A stretch of 64,000 nucleotides of DNA from Melioribacter sp. GTDB lineage: Bacteria; Bacteroidota; Ignavibacteria; Ignavibacteriales; Melioribacteraceae. This document shows, piece by piece, positions 44,575 to 53,256 of the stretch (positions are counted from its first letter, which is position 1; every line of letters begins with the position of its first letter). The translations under genes were made by a program, and so were the position numbers. Below the pieces are notes generated by a model that made no database searches, had not been told where the DNA came from, and was given only the letters and a program-made list of their open reading frames with translations. The DNA is taken from assembly GCA_020723965.1 (NCBI GenBank), contig DYHW01000007.1:52766-116765 (forward strand), given 5' to 3'.

Positions 44575-44604
44575 TAAAAAAGGCGGTCTCTTCCGGATCG
44601 CCTT
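44575..44604 (-). terminator. rho-independent terminator of the symporter operon
   Basis: A 9-base-pair stem (44580-44588 with 44596-44604, one G-T pair) has a 7-base loop. On the minus strand it is followed by a run of six T. It lies between the convergent coaD and symporter genes and faces the leftward transcript. Confidence 0.75.
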
Positions 44605-44683
44605 AAAGCAAATTCAACAATTTCAAATCAAGTTTTAAAAGCTGCAAACAACGATAAAAGTTCTCCGTTGAGGTTCATCTTTT

Positions 44684-46780
44684 TTATATCTCTTTTTCGG
44701 CAGTTAATATTTTGCTCTTCTTTAACAGTCCCGCTTTCTGATGTTCTTGAGAAATGCAAATAATTCCATTTTCTGTGTGCGGCTCACCAATTTTAGAATG
44801 GAATGATTTTAAACCGCCAAGATATTTGCGGGCATCGGAAACATAGACAAGATCGCCAACCTCGGCAGCCATCTTCTGCATATCTTCAATAGAAAGATTA
44901 ACATAATCATTTGTGTCATCTCTAAGTTTGAAATGCACTTTTACAATTTTACCTTCTTGTTCGTTAATCTTACCCCCCTTAAACATTTCTTTAGCTTTAT
45001 GCATAGACCAGGCAGTAAGCCCTGTCGTCTGAACTTCCGGGTCGTATTTTATAAAATATGTTGCAGTTAAAGCAATGAGCAATGTTAAAAGAATAGAAGA
45101 TATAACAAGGAGTTCGAGCGAAAAGAGATTTAATAAAATAGCAGCAAACAATAAAACAGCAACTACAACCGAACTTGACATGAAAAAGTAGTGTAAAGAA
45201 TTTCTCTTTATAAGTTGAACGGTTCTTTTTAGCAATCTATCAGAAAGGGCGACAATAACGCCAAGAGAAACACAAACAACTGAATTATACAAAGCGCTGA
45301 TATATGTGTAAGGATGTTTTGCATCCATAAAAGTGCCGTGGTCAAAAGGAGAAATTAAAACAGCGGGGTAACGCGCTCCAATTATCATTAAAGCGGCGCC
45401 GCCAAGAAACGTTGCAATTACTGCCGCCGGCGTAAATTTTTTCCAGAATACTCCAAGAAAGATTGCCGTAACTAAAGGCGGCGTTAATGTAGAGTGGAAA
45501 TATCCGTGCGCTTCATAAACCGTTGGAAATTTGCTAAATGGAATAACGGCAACAACGCCTAACATTGTTAGAACTATAGAAGCTATTCTTGCTGCCCCTA
45601 ATTCTTTTTTATCTTCTTCTTTTGCAGAACGGGATTTTTTCTTCAACCATTTTCTGAGCGGCCGGTGGACGTCATTTATATAAACTGCTGCGCTTGCGTT
45701 GATTAGAGTATCTACTGTTGACATTAGCGCTGCTGTTAAAGAAGCCATAATAAATCCAAAAATACCAGGATGTGAGATTATATTGGCTATTACAACAAAA
45801 ACAGAATCGGGATTTATATTAGGACTTACCATAGAAGGATTTGCTACGGAAATAGCTTTGCCGATCCAGCCGGCGTTTCCAACTACAATGGCGGATATTG
45901 GTAGCATAAAAAGAACATTGAATGAGGCAGCTTTTCTTGCTTCGTCCACACTTTTTGTAGCCATAAAACGCATCAATAAACCCATATTCATAAATAAGAA
46001 TCCGATTGAACCGGCTACGCCGTCCTGCCAAAAAATTCCAACAAAATTAAAATCAGGAGGATTATTAAAATGGGCAAGAGGCAGTTTCCACGTAGCAGGT
46101 AATAAATTCCAAAATTGATCAAAGCCGCCTACATATCTAATGCCGAGAACAAAAACCAACATTCCGGCAAAAACTAAAATGAATCCTTGCATGAGATCGG
46201 TGAAGATTACAGCTGTTTGTCCTCCAAGAGTAATATATACACCTGTTATAAATCCTATGACTATGATCAATCCCATTAAGTTAATGCCAAAGGTTACCCC
46301 CAAAATTGTCATTGTCTGGGGCAGCAATGGAAGTATTGCCTTTCCCATAGTTAAGAGTCCTATTCCAACATATCCAACCATATAAAAAAGTTGAAAAATT
46401 GTAGCAATAAAACGAGCCAAGGGACTGAATCTTTTTTCAAAGTACTCGGGTATAGATCGGATTCTTGTGTAGATAACAATGGGCAGCCAGCCAAACAAAA
46501 AGAATGGAAGGAAGAACCAATCATTCATATACGTCATAGTTGAAGAGATTCCATGCTCAAAACCTTTAGCCGAATATTTTATAAAACTGTGGCTGCCAAC
46601 GCCAGTCGCAACAATTGACATTGCAATAAGCCACCAAGAAAATCTTCGTCCGCCAAAAAAGAAATCTGTTGTGTTCCGGTTATACTTGCTGAAGTAAGTT
46701 CCGAACAACATAATTCCCAAAAAGTAAAATACCATCACTACCCAGTCTGCAGTAGTGCCAATACTATGATATTGTTCCAT
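44684..46780 (-). CDS. sodium:solute symporter family protein, paralogue 2
   Basis: This SSS-family transporter of about 698 residues has roughly 13-14 membrane helices and typical segments such as FFFGGRRFSWWLIAMSIVATGVGSHSF. A C-terminal cytoplasmic extension of about 110 residues contains LTAWSMHKAKEMFKG and VGDLVYVSDARKYLGGLKS. The ATG at 46780 (MEQYHSIG) aligns with the start of the paralogue just upstream; the longer frame to 46837 is unlikely. The substrate is unknown. The two paralogues arose by tandem duplication. Confidence 0.88.
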   Translation of the reverse strand: MEQYHSIGTTADWVVMVFYFLGIMLFGTYFSKYNRNTTDFFFGGRRFSWWLIAMSIVATGVGSHSFIKYSAKGFEHGISSTMTYMNDWFFLPFFLFGWLPIVIYTRIRSIPEYFEKRFSPLARFIATIFQLFYMVGYVGIGLLTMGKAILPLLPQTMTILGVTFGINLMGLIIVIGFITGVYITLGGQTAVIFTDLMQGFILVFAGMLVFVLGIRYVGGFDQFWNLLPATWKLPLAHFNNPPDFNFVGIFWQDGVAGSIGFLFMNMGLLMRFMATKSVDEARKAASFNVLFMLPISAIVVGNAGWIGKAISVANPSMVSPNINPDSVFVVIANIISHPGIFGFIMASLTAALMSTVDTLINASAAVYINDVHRPLRKWLKKKSRSAKEEDKKELGAARIASIVLTMLGVVAVIPFSKFPTVYEAHGYFHSTLTPPLVTAIFLGVFWKKFTPAAVIATFLGGAALMIIGARYPAVLISPFDHGTFMDAKHPYTYISALYNSVVCVSLGVIVALSDRLLKRTVQLIKRNSLHYFFMSSSVVVAVLLFAAILLNLFSLELLVISSILLTLLIALTATYFIKYDPEVQTTGLTAWSMHKAKEMFKGGKINEQEGKIVKVHFKLRDDTNDYVNLSIEDMQKMAAEVGDLVYVSDARKYLGGLKSFHSKIGEPHTENGIICISQEHQKAGLLKKSKILTAEKEI

Positions 46781-46885
46781 ATTTTTTTCCCAAAATGATG
46801 CTGCTAAATTTGTGAATGCAATAGGTGAATTAAACAACAGTCTTTAATGTTACAAACGAAAATAAAAGTTATCAAACCAAATTAG

Positions 46886-48982
46886 TTACATTTCTTTTTC
46901 AGCTTCCATAGGTCTTCCCTCAACAAACAAACCATTACGCAAATGATCTTTAGTGATATAAACTATCCCTTCTTCGTTATGAGGTTTGCCAAAAATAGTA
47001 TGAACGGATTTTAATCCGCCCAAATATTTGCGCGCATCAGAAATGTAAACAAGATCTCCTTCATGAGCAGCCAAACGTTCCATATCTTTTTTCGAAAAGT
47101 TTGCAGTTCCGTCATTTTCTTCTTTCAATTTCCAAATCAGTCTTACTTTTTCTCCCTCGCGTTCGTTCAACTTCCTTCCTTTGAACATTTGCTGAGCTTT
47201 GTGAATTGACCACGCTGTTAACCCTTCTGTTTGTGCAACCGGATCATATTTAATATAATAAGCTGAAGAAAGAGCAACGAAGAAAGTCATTACTAAAGTT
47301 GATACTAAAAGAAATTGAAGCGAACCAAAATTAAGAAGCACTAATCCGATAATTATAACACTCGCTCCGTTCATTGCTGCGATCATCCAACTGTGATTTG
47401 AATTCTTCTTGATTTGATGAACGAGTTTTCTTAATTGATTTTGAAAAAGCGTAACTATAACTCCAACAGTCAAGCAAACTAATGTATTATAAAGAGCGCT
47501 AATGTATGTATATGGATGAACTTGTGTCATAGGAGTTCCATGCGCAAAAGGAGAAATCAATAAACCGGGATGATAAGCTCCCAACACCATCAAAGAAGTG
47601 CCGCCTACTACTGTTGCAATAACGCCTGCCGGTGTAAATTTTTTCCAGAAGACTCCAAGAAAAATTGCTATAACAAGAGGAGGAGTTAATGTAGAATGGA
47701 AAAATCCATGCGCTTCATAAACAGTTGGATAGGAACCGAAAGGAATAACCGCTAAAACACCAAGCATTGTAAAAGACACAGTTGAAACCCGCGCAACCAA
47801 CATAGCTTTCTTTTCGTCCTGCTTTTCATCGCGCTTAATTTTTCCAAGCCAGATTCTTAAAGGACGATCGACATCATTTACCCAAATTGCGGCTGTTGCG
47901 TTTAGCAACGTGCTTATTGTTGACATAAGCGCCGCGGCTAAAGAAGCAATAATAAAACCGAACATCCCTGGCTCAGCAACAATATTGGAGACAACAACAA
48001 AAATATTATCCGGTTGAGTGTTTGCCGGTATTGGAGAATTTGGCATAAGCGACATAGCTTTACCAATCCACCCTCCGCTGCTCACTACTATTGCTGAAAT
48101 AGGCAGCATAAAAAGAATATTGAACGTTGCCGCTTTCCTCCCCTCATCCACGCTTTTTGCCGCCATGAATCGCATGAGCAATCCCATATTCATAAACAAG
48201 AATCCTATTGAACCAGCAACTCCGTCCTGCCAAAAAATTCCAACAAAATTAAAATCAGGAGGATTATTAAAATGGGCAAGAGGTAGTTTCCAATCTGTAG
48301 GAAGCAAATTCCAGAAGACGTGCCATCCGCCAACGTAATCTATTCCAAGAATGAATACAAGCAAACCTGCAAAAAGCAGCATCAATCCTTGTACTAAGTC
48401 GGTAAAAATAACCGCAGTCTGTCCCCCAAAAGTAATGTATGCACCAGTTATAACGGCAATAACAATAATCAATCCCATTAAAGTAACGCGTAACTCAAAA
48501 CCAAATAATGTAAAATGTTCGGGCATCAGCGGAAGTATTGCTTTGCCCATTGTTAGAAAACCGATACCAACATAACCAACCAAGTATAAAAGTTGTAATA
48601 TAGTAACAAAAAAACGAGCAGAAGGACTAAATCTCTTTTCAAAATATTCCGGAATAGAGCGAATTTTTGAGTAAACAACAATGGGAAGCCAGCCGAATAA
48701 AAAGAAAGGAACGAAAAACCAATCATTCATATAGGCCATTGAAGATGAGAAGCCGTGTGTAAAGCCCATTGCAGAATATTTTACAAAACTGTGGCTGCTA
48801 ATTCCTGTTGCAACAATCGAAATTGCAATAAGCCACCAAGAAAATCTTCTGCCGCCAAAGAAAAAATCGTTTGTATCATGATTGTATTTCCCAAAGTAGC
48901 TTCCAAATAAAAGCATAGCTACAAGATAAATGATCATTACTACCCAGTCGGTCTGGGTGCCTATATTATGAAGTTGTTCCAT
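46886..48982 (-). CDS. sodium:solute symporter family protein, paralogue 1
   Basis: This 698-residue SSS-family transporter is nearly collinear with the gene downstream, including the cytoplasmic C-terminal extension (GDLVYISDARKYLGGLKS). A 62-base stretch (48222-48283) is identical in DNA to the paralogue at 46020-46081. The small membrane protein gene ends four bases upstream, which suggests a transport unit of small subunit plus symporter. The substrate cannot be deduced. Confidence 0.9.
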   Translation of the reverse strand: MEQLHNIGTQTDWVVMIIYLVAMLLFGSYFGKYNHDTNDFFFGGRRFSWWLIAISIVATGISSHSFVKYSAMGFTHGFSSSMAYMNDWFFVPFFLFGWLPIVVYSKIRSIPEYFEKRFSPSARFFVTILQLLYLVGYVGIGFLTMGKAILPLMPEHFTLFGFELRVTLMGLIIVIAVITGAYITFGGQTAVIFTDLVQGLMLLFAGLLVFILGIDYVGGWHVFWNLLPTDWKLPLAHFNNPPDFNFVGIFWQDGVAGSIGFLFMNMGLLMRFMAAKSVDEGRKAATFNILFMLPISAIVVSSGGWIGKAMSLMPNSPIPANTQPDNIFVVVSNIVAEPGMFGFIIASLAAALMSTISTLLNATAAIWVNDVDRPLRIWLGKIKRDEKQDEKKAMLVARVSTVSFTMLGVLAVIPFGSYPTVYEAHGFFHSTLTPPLVIAIFLGVFWKKFTPAGVIATVVGGTSLMVLGAYHPGLLISPFAHGTPMTQVHPYTYISALYNTLVCLTVGVIVTLFQNQLRKLVHQIKKNSNHSWMIAAMNGASVIIIGLVLLNFGSLQFLLVSTLVMTFFVALSSAYYIKYDPVAQTEGLTAWSIHKAQQMFKGRKLNEREGEKVRLIWKLKEENDGTANFSKKDMERLAAHEGDLVYISDARKYLGGLKSVHTIFGKPHNEEGIVYITKDHLRNGLFVEGRPMEAEKEM

Positions 48983-48986
48983 TTTT

Positions 48987-49199
48987 TTACCAATAAAGCG
49001 CTACAATGATCAATAAAGCATGCATTATCATAAAATAAAAGAATCCAAAAATCAAAACTTTCCACCAAAATCTATGGCGCTTCAACCGCATATCGATCCC
49101 TTTGGCTTTACGGATGATGATCATTCCGCCAAGAAAGAAAAGTCCTCCCACTCCATAAAGATATATGAAGGGGAGCCAAGTATTGAAAAAGGATGGCAT
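48987..49199 (-). CDS. small two-helix membrane protein upstream of the symporters
   Basis: This 70-residue protein has two hydrophobic helices (about 10-30 and 47-68) separated by a basic loop (RKAKGIDMRLKRHRFWWK). The stop is four bases before the symporter ATG, so it is almost certainly co-expressed. It may be a small accessory subunit like those paired with some SSS transporters. No named family was recognised. Confidence 0.7.
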   Translation of the reverse strand: MPSFFNTWLPFIYLYGVGGLFFLGGMIIIRKAKGIDMRLKRHRFWWKVLIFGFFYFMIMHALLIIVALYW

Positions 49200-49518
49200 G
49201 GTATAAAATCCTTAAAAAGTTGCTGCACAAATTAGTGGTGAGTTGTTTTATACGCAAATGATTTCTTTTATAAATTTATTGAATGTTGAGAAGCAAAGAG
49301 CTAAGAGTGTTTAAAAATTAGATACCAATAGTTTATTTGTTTTAAGCCGGCTCTGAACTCAAAACTATTCTTATATAAAAACAAATTTTATCCCCCTTTT
49401 ATATTTGCAACAAAAAGAAGAAAAAAAGTGTAAAGCAAACAAAAATTGCATTTGAGAGGCAGGGTATCTAAATTTAGCGCCTAAAATTTATAGTAATACA
49501 AATCGGAGGTCGTTTTTT
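49200..49518. other. 319-base divergent spacer
   Basis: This is the promoter region between the leftward symporter operon and the rightward foldase gene. A TATATTTG word at 49400-49407 fits a Bacteroidetes-type -7 box for the foldase gene, about 110 bases before its ATG. No gene or repeat was recognised. Confidence 0.35.
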
Positions 49519-51606
49519 ATGGGCATGATGTCCCGAATGAGGAGTTTAGCTCCGTGGTTCATAATAACAGTAGGCGGCATCTTTGTGCTGTTTATGGTTA
49601 TATCGGATTCGAATGTTTTTGAATTTATGCAAAGAGGCAAACAGAATGTTGGCTCTGTTGATGGAGAAGAGATAACATACACAGAATTTTCAGAATTGCT
49701 AGAGCGTGCAAGAAAAAACCAAGAACAATCAACCGGACAAACAATAGATGAATCTCAAATGGATTTCTTTAGAGATCAAATATGGGATGCATTAGTAACA
49801 CAAAAATTGTTAAACCAAAAGATAAAAGAATTTGGAATTGTTGTAACCAATGAAGAAGTTCGCAGTGCAATTCTCGGACCAAATCCGCCGGCAATGTTAA
49901 GACAACAGTTCACCGATTCGACGGGAAACTTCAACCGACAGCTATATGAAACAGCATTAAAAGACCCGCGCAATAAAGAGATTGTTATTGCTGTTGAAGA
50001 ACAAATTAGAGAACAGCTCATTCAAGAAAAACTTCAGAACTATCTTTCCGCTTCAATCAGCGCAAGCGAAGAAGAAACATTTGATAATTTCATAAAGCAA
50101 AATATTAAGATGAATGCTGATTATGTGATGATCGATCCGAATACAATTCCAGATACAGATGTTAATGTTACAGATGCAGATCTCAAAAAATATTATGAAG
50201 CTCATCCTGAAGAATTCAAAATCGAAAATCAGAGAAAACTTAAATATCTCCTTTTTCGTAGAGAAGCGTCTCAAAGCGATTCTTTAGGCGTTTTGCAAAA
50301 TCTTCAAGAGATTGTAAAAAAAATTAAAACAGACACTGCTTCATTTAAGAGTTATGTAGAAATATATTCCGAACAACCGTACAAAAAAGACACAGTTTCA
50401 TTATCAACTTTGCCGGTTCAAGCGCGCGATGCTTTGGTTAAAGGGAACAAAGGGGATATAATTGGTCCAGTCTCTTCATACGAAGGTTATATTGTTTATA
50501 AATTGAACGATAAGATTGGAGCAAAGAATGAGCAGGTTAGAGCTTCTCACATTTTAGTTAGATCAACAGGGAACGATGCCACAGACCTGAAAAAAGCGAA
50601 TGATATTTATAACGAATTGATGAAAGGGGCAAACTTTGAAGAAATTGCGCTTCAGAAATCTGATGATGGAAGCAAAATGCAAGGCGGGGATCTTGGTTGG
50701 TTTGGCCGCGGACAAATGGTTAAACCGTTTGAAGATGCATGTTATAATGGTAAAGTTGGCTTAATTCAAAAACCGGTTAAAACACAATTTGGTTATCATA
50801 TAATCAAAGTAACAGACAGGTCAAAGCAAGATTTTGTTGTTGAGAAAATTGTTAACCGCGTTCAGGTTTCTGCTTCTACTATCGATAAACTTTTTACAGA
50901 CGCACAAGATTTTTCTTACATCGCTAAAGAAGGTGAATTTGAAGCCGAAGCCAAAATGTTGAACTACGATGTAATTGAAACTCCTCCATTTAATGAAGAA
51001 ACACAAGCTTTACCTGGTATCGGCATTAGCCGCGCTCTTGTAAAATTTGCATTCGAAAACAGCGTTGGTGATGTTAGCGATGTTTACAGAGTGTCTGCTG
51101 GTTATGTAGTAGCAATGATTTCAGATGTAATTAAACCAGGCGTAAAAAAACTTGACGATGTGAAAATGCTTATTAAAAATAACGTGTTGAGAGAAAAGAA
51201 GTTTGAAAAAGCGATTACAATAGCCAAACAAATAAGAACGCAAATTGGCGATAATGGTAACCCCAGCATTGCAAAATCTGTTTGGGCTTCAGCGCGAATT
51301 GATTCTGCTTTGAATTTTACTACCGTAGGAAATATTCCCGGAATTGGACGCGAATTTGCTTTCTCTGAATACACTTACAAAAGCGATTTGAATAAATGGT
51401 CCCAGCCGGTTAAAGGAAGCAATGGCGTTTATCTTCTAAATGTTAGGTATAGAACAAATCTAGATCTTTCCTTATATGAGTTTCAAAAGGAAGCTATTAA
51501 GAAAGAACTAATCCGGAACAAGAAAAATCAGTATATACAGCAATGGATTCAAAATTTAAAAAAAGAAGCCGATATTGTTGACGACCGGCATTTGTTCTTT
51601 CGTTAG
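49519..51606 (+). CDS. PpiD/SurA-type peptidyl-prolyl isomerase, membrane-anchored
   Basis: This 695-residue protein has one N-terminal membrane helix (about 12-30), a SurA_N-like chaperone region (about 40-180), then a parvulin rotamase domain (about 335-435) with ASHILVRS, GGDLGWFGRGQMVKPFEDA and FGYHIIKV. A second helical region ends the protein. PpiD-like foldases help proteins leaving the Sec channel on the periplasmic side. The AATCGGAGG ribosome binding site lies close to the ATG. A strong terminator follows directly. Confidence 0.9.
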   Translation: MGMMSRMRSLAPWFIITVGGIFVLFMVISDSNVFEFMQRGKQNVGSVDGEEITYTEFSELLERARKNQEQSTGQTIDESQMDFFRDQIWDALVTQKLLNQKIKEFGIVVTNEEVRSAILGPNPPAMLRQQFTDSTGNFNRQLYETALKDPRNKEIVIAVEEQIREQLIQEKLQNYLSASISASEEETFDNFIKQNIKMNADYVMIDPNTIPDTDVNVTDADLKKYYEAHPEEFKIENQRKLKYLLFRREASQSDSLGVLQNLQEIVKKIKTDTASFKSYVEIYSEQPYKKDTVSLSTLPVQARDALVKGNKGDIIGPVSSYEGYIVYKLNDKIGAKNEQVRASHILVRSTGNDATDLKKANDIYNELMKGANFEEIALQKSDDGSKMQGGDLGWFGRGQMVKPFEDACYNGKVGLIQKPVKTQFGYHIIKVTDRSKQDFVVEKIVNRVQVSASTIDKLFTDAQDFSYIAKEGEFEAEAKMLNYDVIETPPFNEETQALPGIGISRALVKFAFENSVGDVSDVYRVSAGYVVAMISDVIKPGVKKLDDVKMLIKNNVLREKKFEKAITIAKQIRTQIGDNGNPSIAKSVWASARIDSALNFTTVGNIPGIGREFAFSEYTYKSDLNKWSQPVKGSNGVYLLNVRYRTNLDLSLYEFQKEAIKKELIRNKKNQYIQQWIQNLKKEADIVDDRHLFFR

Positions 51607-51614
51607 ATTTTAAG

Positions 51615-51642
51615 AAACCCCGATACTTTTCGGGGTTTTTTT
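51615..51642 (+). terminator. rho-independent terminator after the foldase gene
   Basis: Perfect arms AAACCCCG (51615-51622) and CGGGGTTT (51631-51638), with a loop of eight bases, are followed by a run of T. It lies nine bases after the foldase stop. Confidence 0.92.
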
Positions 51643-51687
51643 ATGCTTTAAATTTTCTTCTTGATTTCTGATTTTCATTTAGTTCTT

Positions 51688-52392
51688 ATGAAAATGAAAA
51701 CATACACAGCTATTTTTTTTATACTTTTATTTCCTCTCTTTGCTTTTTCACAAAGCGCAGAAAATAAAATTAGCATTTCATTTAATTGGAATTACACAAC
51801 CACATCTAAACTTTTTCTGCAGCCAAACTATCCAGATCCTATTGTTCGCAGCATACATGAAGACCTTGATCATATATACAGCTATTTTGTTGAAGTTCGT
51901 TATCAATTGATGGAGGCGGTCTTCATCGGAGCGGGCAGTGAGTATATAAAAAAAACTTTTAAGAAAAATATAAATTTGAGCGGTACTCGCATCCCAACTG
52001 AAGACGGTTATCGGATGGTTCCATTTGAATTATCAATTTATTATCAACTTCCATTTTCGTCAGAGCATTTTAAATTTTTTATGGGCGGAGGCAGCGGAAT
52101 TTATTTTGGCGAACACATCAGAAATTTAGGAAACGTTACAATTTCAAATGAAAGCAGAAAAGCCAGCTATGGAATTCACGTTGCAGTTGGAATGGAATAC
52201 ATTGTAAATAATCTTTTATCATTCCGCGGTCAAATGCGGTTTCGAGATCCAGAAGTTGAAATGAAAAGCAGATATTCAAGCAGCTTTGTTAATTACAACG
52301 GGAAAGAATATTTGCTACCTTCGCAATCTTTCGAATCAAAAGTTAATATCGATGGAATCGTTTTTACAATAGGCGCTGTGATAAACTTTTAG
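51688..52392 (+). CDS. outer-membrane beta-barrel protein
   Basis: This protein of about 234 residues has a Sec signal peptide ending near LFAFSQ. Alternating hydrophobic strands and a C-terminal FTIGAVINF strand are typical of small outer-membrane barrels. No named family was recognised. The ATG at 51688 (MKMKTYTAIF) is chosen; extension upstream needs a TTG start. The gene is alone, after a terminator. The 218 bases downstream (52393-52610) show no gene. Confidence 0.65.
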   Translation: MKMKTYTAIFFILLFPLFAFSQSAENKISISFNWNYTTTSKLFLQPNYPDPIVRSIHEDLDHIYSYFVEVRYQLMEAVFIGAGSEYIKKTFKKNINLSGTRIPTEDGYRMVPFELSIYYQLPFSSEHFKFFMGGGSGIYFGEHIRNLGNVTISNESRKASYGIHVAVGMEYIVNNLLSFRGQMRFRDPEVEMKSRYSSSFVNYNGKEYLLPSQSFESKVNIDGIVFTIGAVINF

Positions 52393-52610
52393 AAGCGATG
52401 TTCAAAGTAAATTTTTTCAAAAAAGCATCTGTTGAAAAAAATTTGATAGAGCTATTAAAACATTTGTGTAATTATAACAATCAAATTTCAGTTGGGTAAT
52501 AACTGTTGCGCCAGTTAGATTTCGGAAAATGGAAATAAACTCAAGAAGAAAAACTAAACAGTAGAGGTTGTTGTTCATAAAGAACTATTTCCTAAAGGTT
52601 TTACAAAACA

Positions 52611-53084
52611 TTAACTCAAATATTTCAGATAGCTTATAAAAAAATCCTTTGCCCAAACAGATTCTGCAGAAATCCAAAAGAGAGATTTATCAACCACAAA
52701 AACAAAATGTGTTTGTCCCATTCCGAACGTGCGGTAAACTTGTTTCCCTTCAATTTCTAAAAAGCTTCCATGAATGAAAACCGAATTCTCTGGCGAAATC
52801 TTTTTTGTCATTCTTTGATAATTATCAATTGCTGCTTCTTCATCTTGATAATATGTAATATAAATTATAGCCGCGCCTTTACTGCCTTCATAAAATGCTA
52901 CTTCGTTTTTCTCTCTTGTTACCGATTGATGATGGAGACGGTTTACGAATTCTTCGGCTTCTTTTCCTGTAATTTTTTGTTTGAGTCTTAGTTCATACAA
53001 ATTGTTTGGAGTATATGCCGTATCTTTCTGGCATGCAGCTATTATAAAAATCAATAAAACAATTGTGTGTGTAAAGAGCTTCAT
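52611..53084 (-). CDS. small lipoprotein, DUF6599-like
   Basis: This 157-residue lipoprotein has a signal peptide ending in the lipobox IIAAC, so it is probably membrane-tethered in the periplasm. The core has strands containing GSFLEIEGKQVYRTFGMGQTHFVFVVDKSLFWIS, vaguely similar to small DUF6599-type proteins. Its function is unknown. Confidence 0.6.
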   Translation of the reverse strand: MKLFTHTIVLLIFIIAACQKDTAYTPNNLYELRLKQKITGKEAEEFVNRLHHQSVTREKNEVAFYEGSKGAAIIYITYYQDEEAAIDNYQRMTKKISPENSVFIHGSFLEIEGKQVYRTFGMGQTHFVFVVDKSLFWISAESVWAKDFFISYLKYLS

Positions 53085-53214
53085 ATTCTTCCTAATTTAG
53101 ATAAACTACTTGCCGCAGCGGATTAAGTTTTTTTATAATAAAAATTACTGAGTTCAACTTGCTGTCAAAAAAAAAGCGCGGATAAATAACATTGATATTG
53201 CTTGTTATCTAAAG

Positions 53215-53248
53215 AGACTGCCCTAAAAATATTTTTAGGACAGTCTCA
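53215..53248 (-). terminator. long inverted repeat after the tricorn protease gene
   Basis: The arms GAGACTGCCCTAAAAA (53215-53230) and TTTTTAGGACAGTCTC pair over about 16 bases with one mismatch and almost no loop. It lies nine bases past the protease stop. No T-run follows, so it may be a rho-assisted stop or RNA-protecting hairpin, or another member of the palindrome family. Confidence 0.55.
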
Positions 53249-53256
53249 GTAACTAA

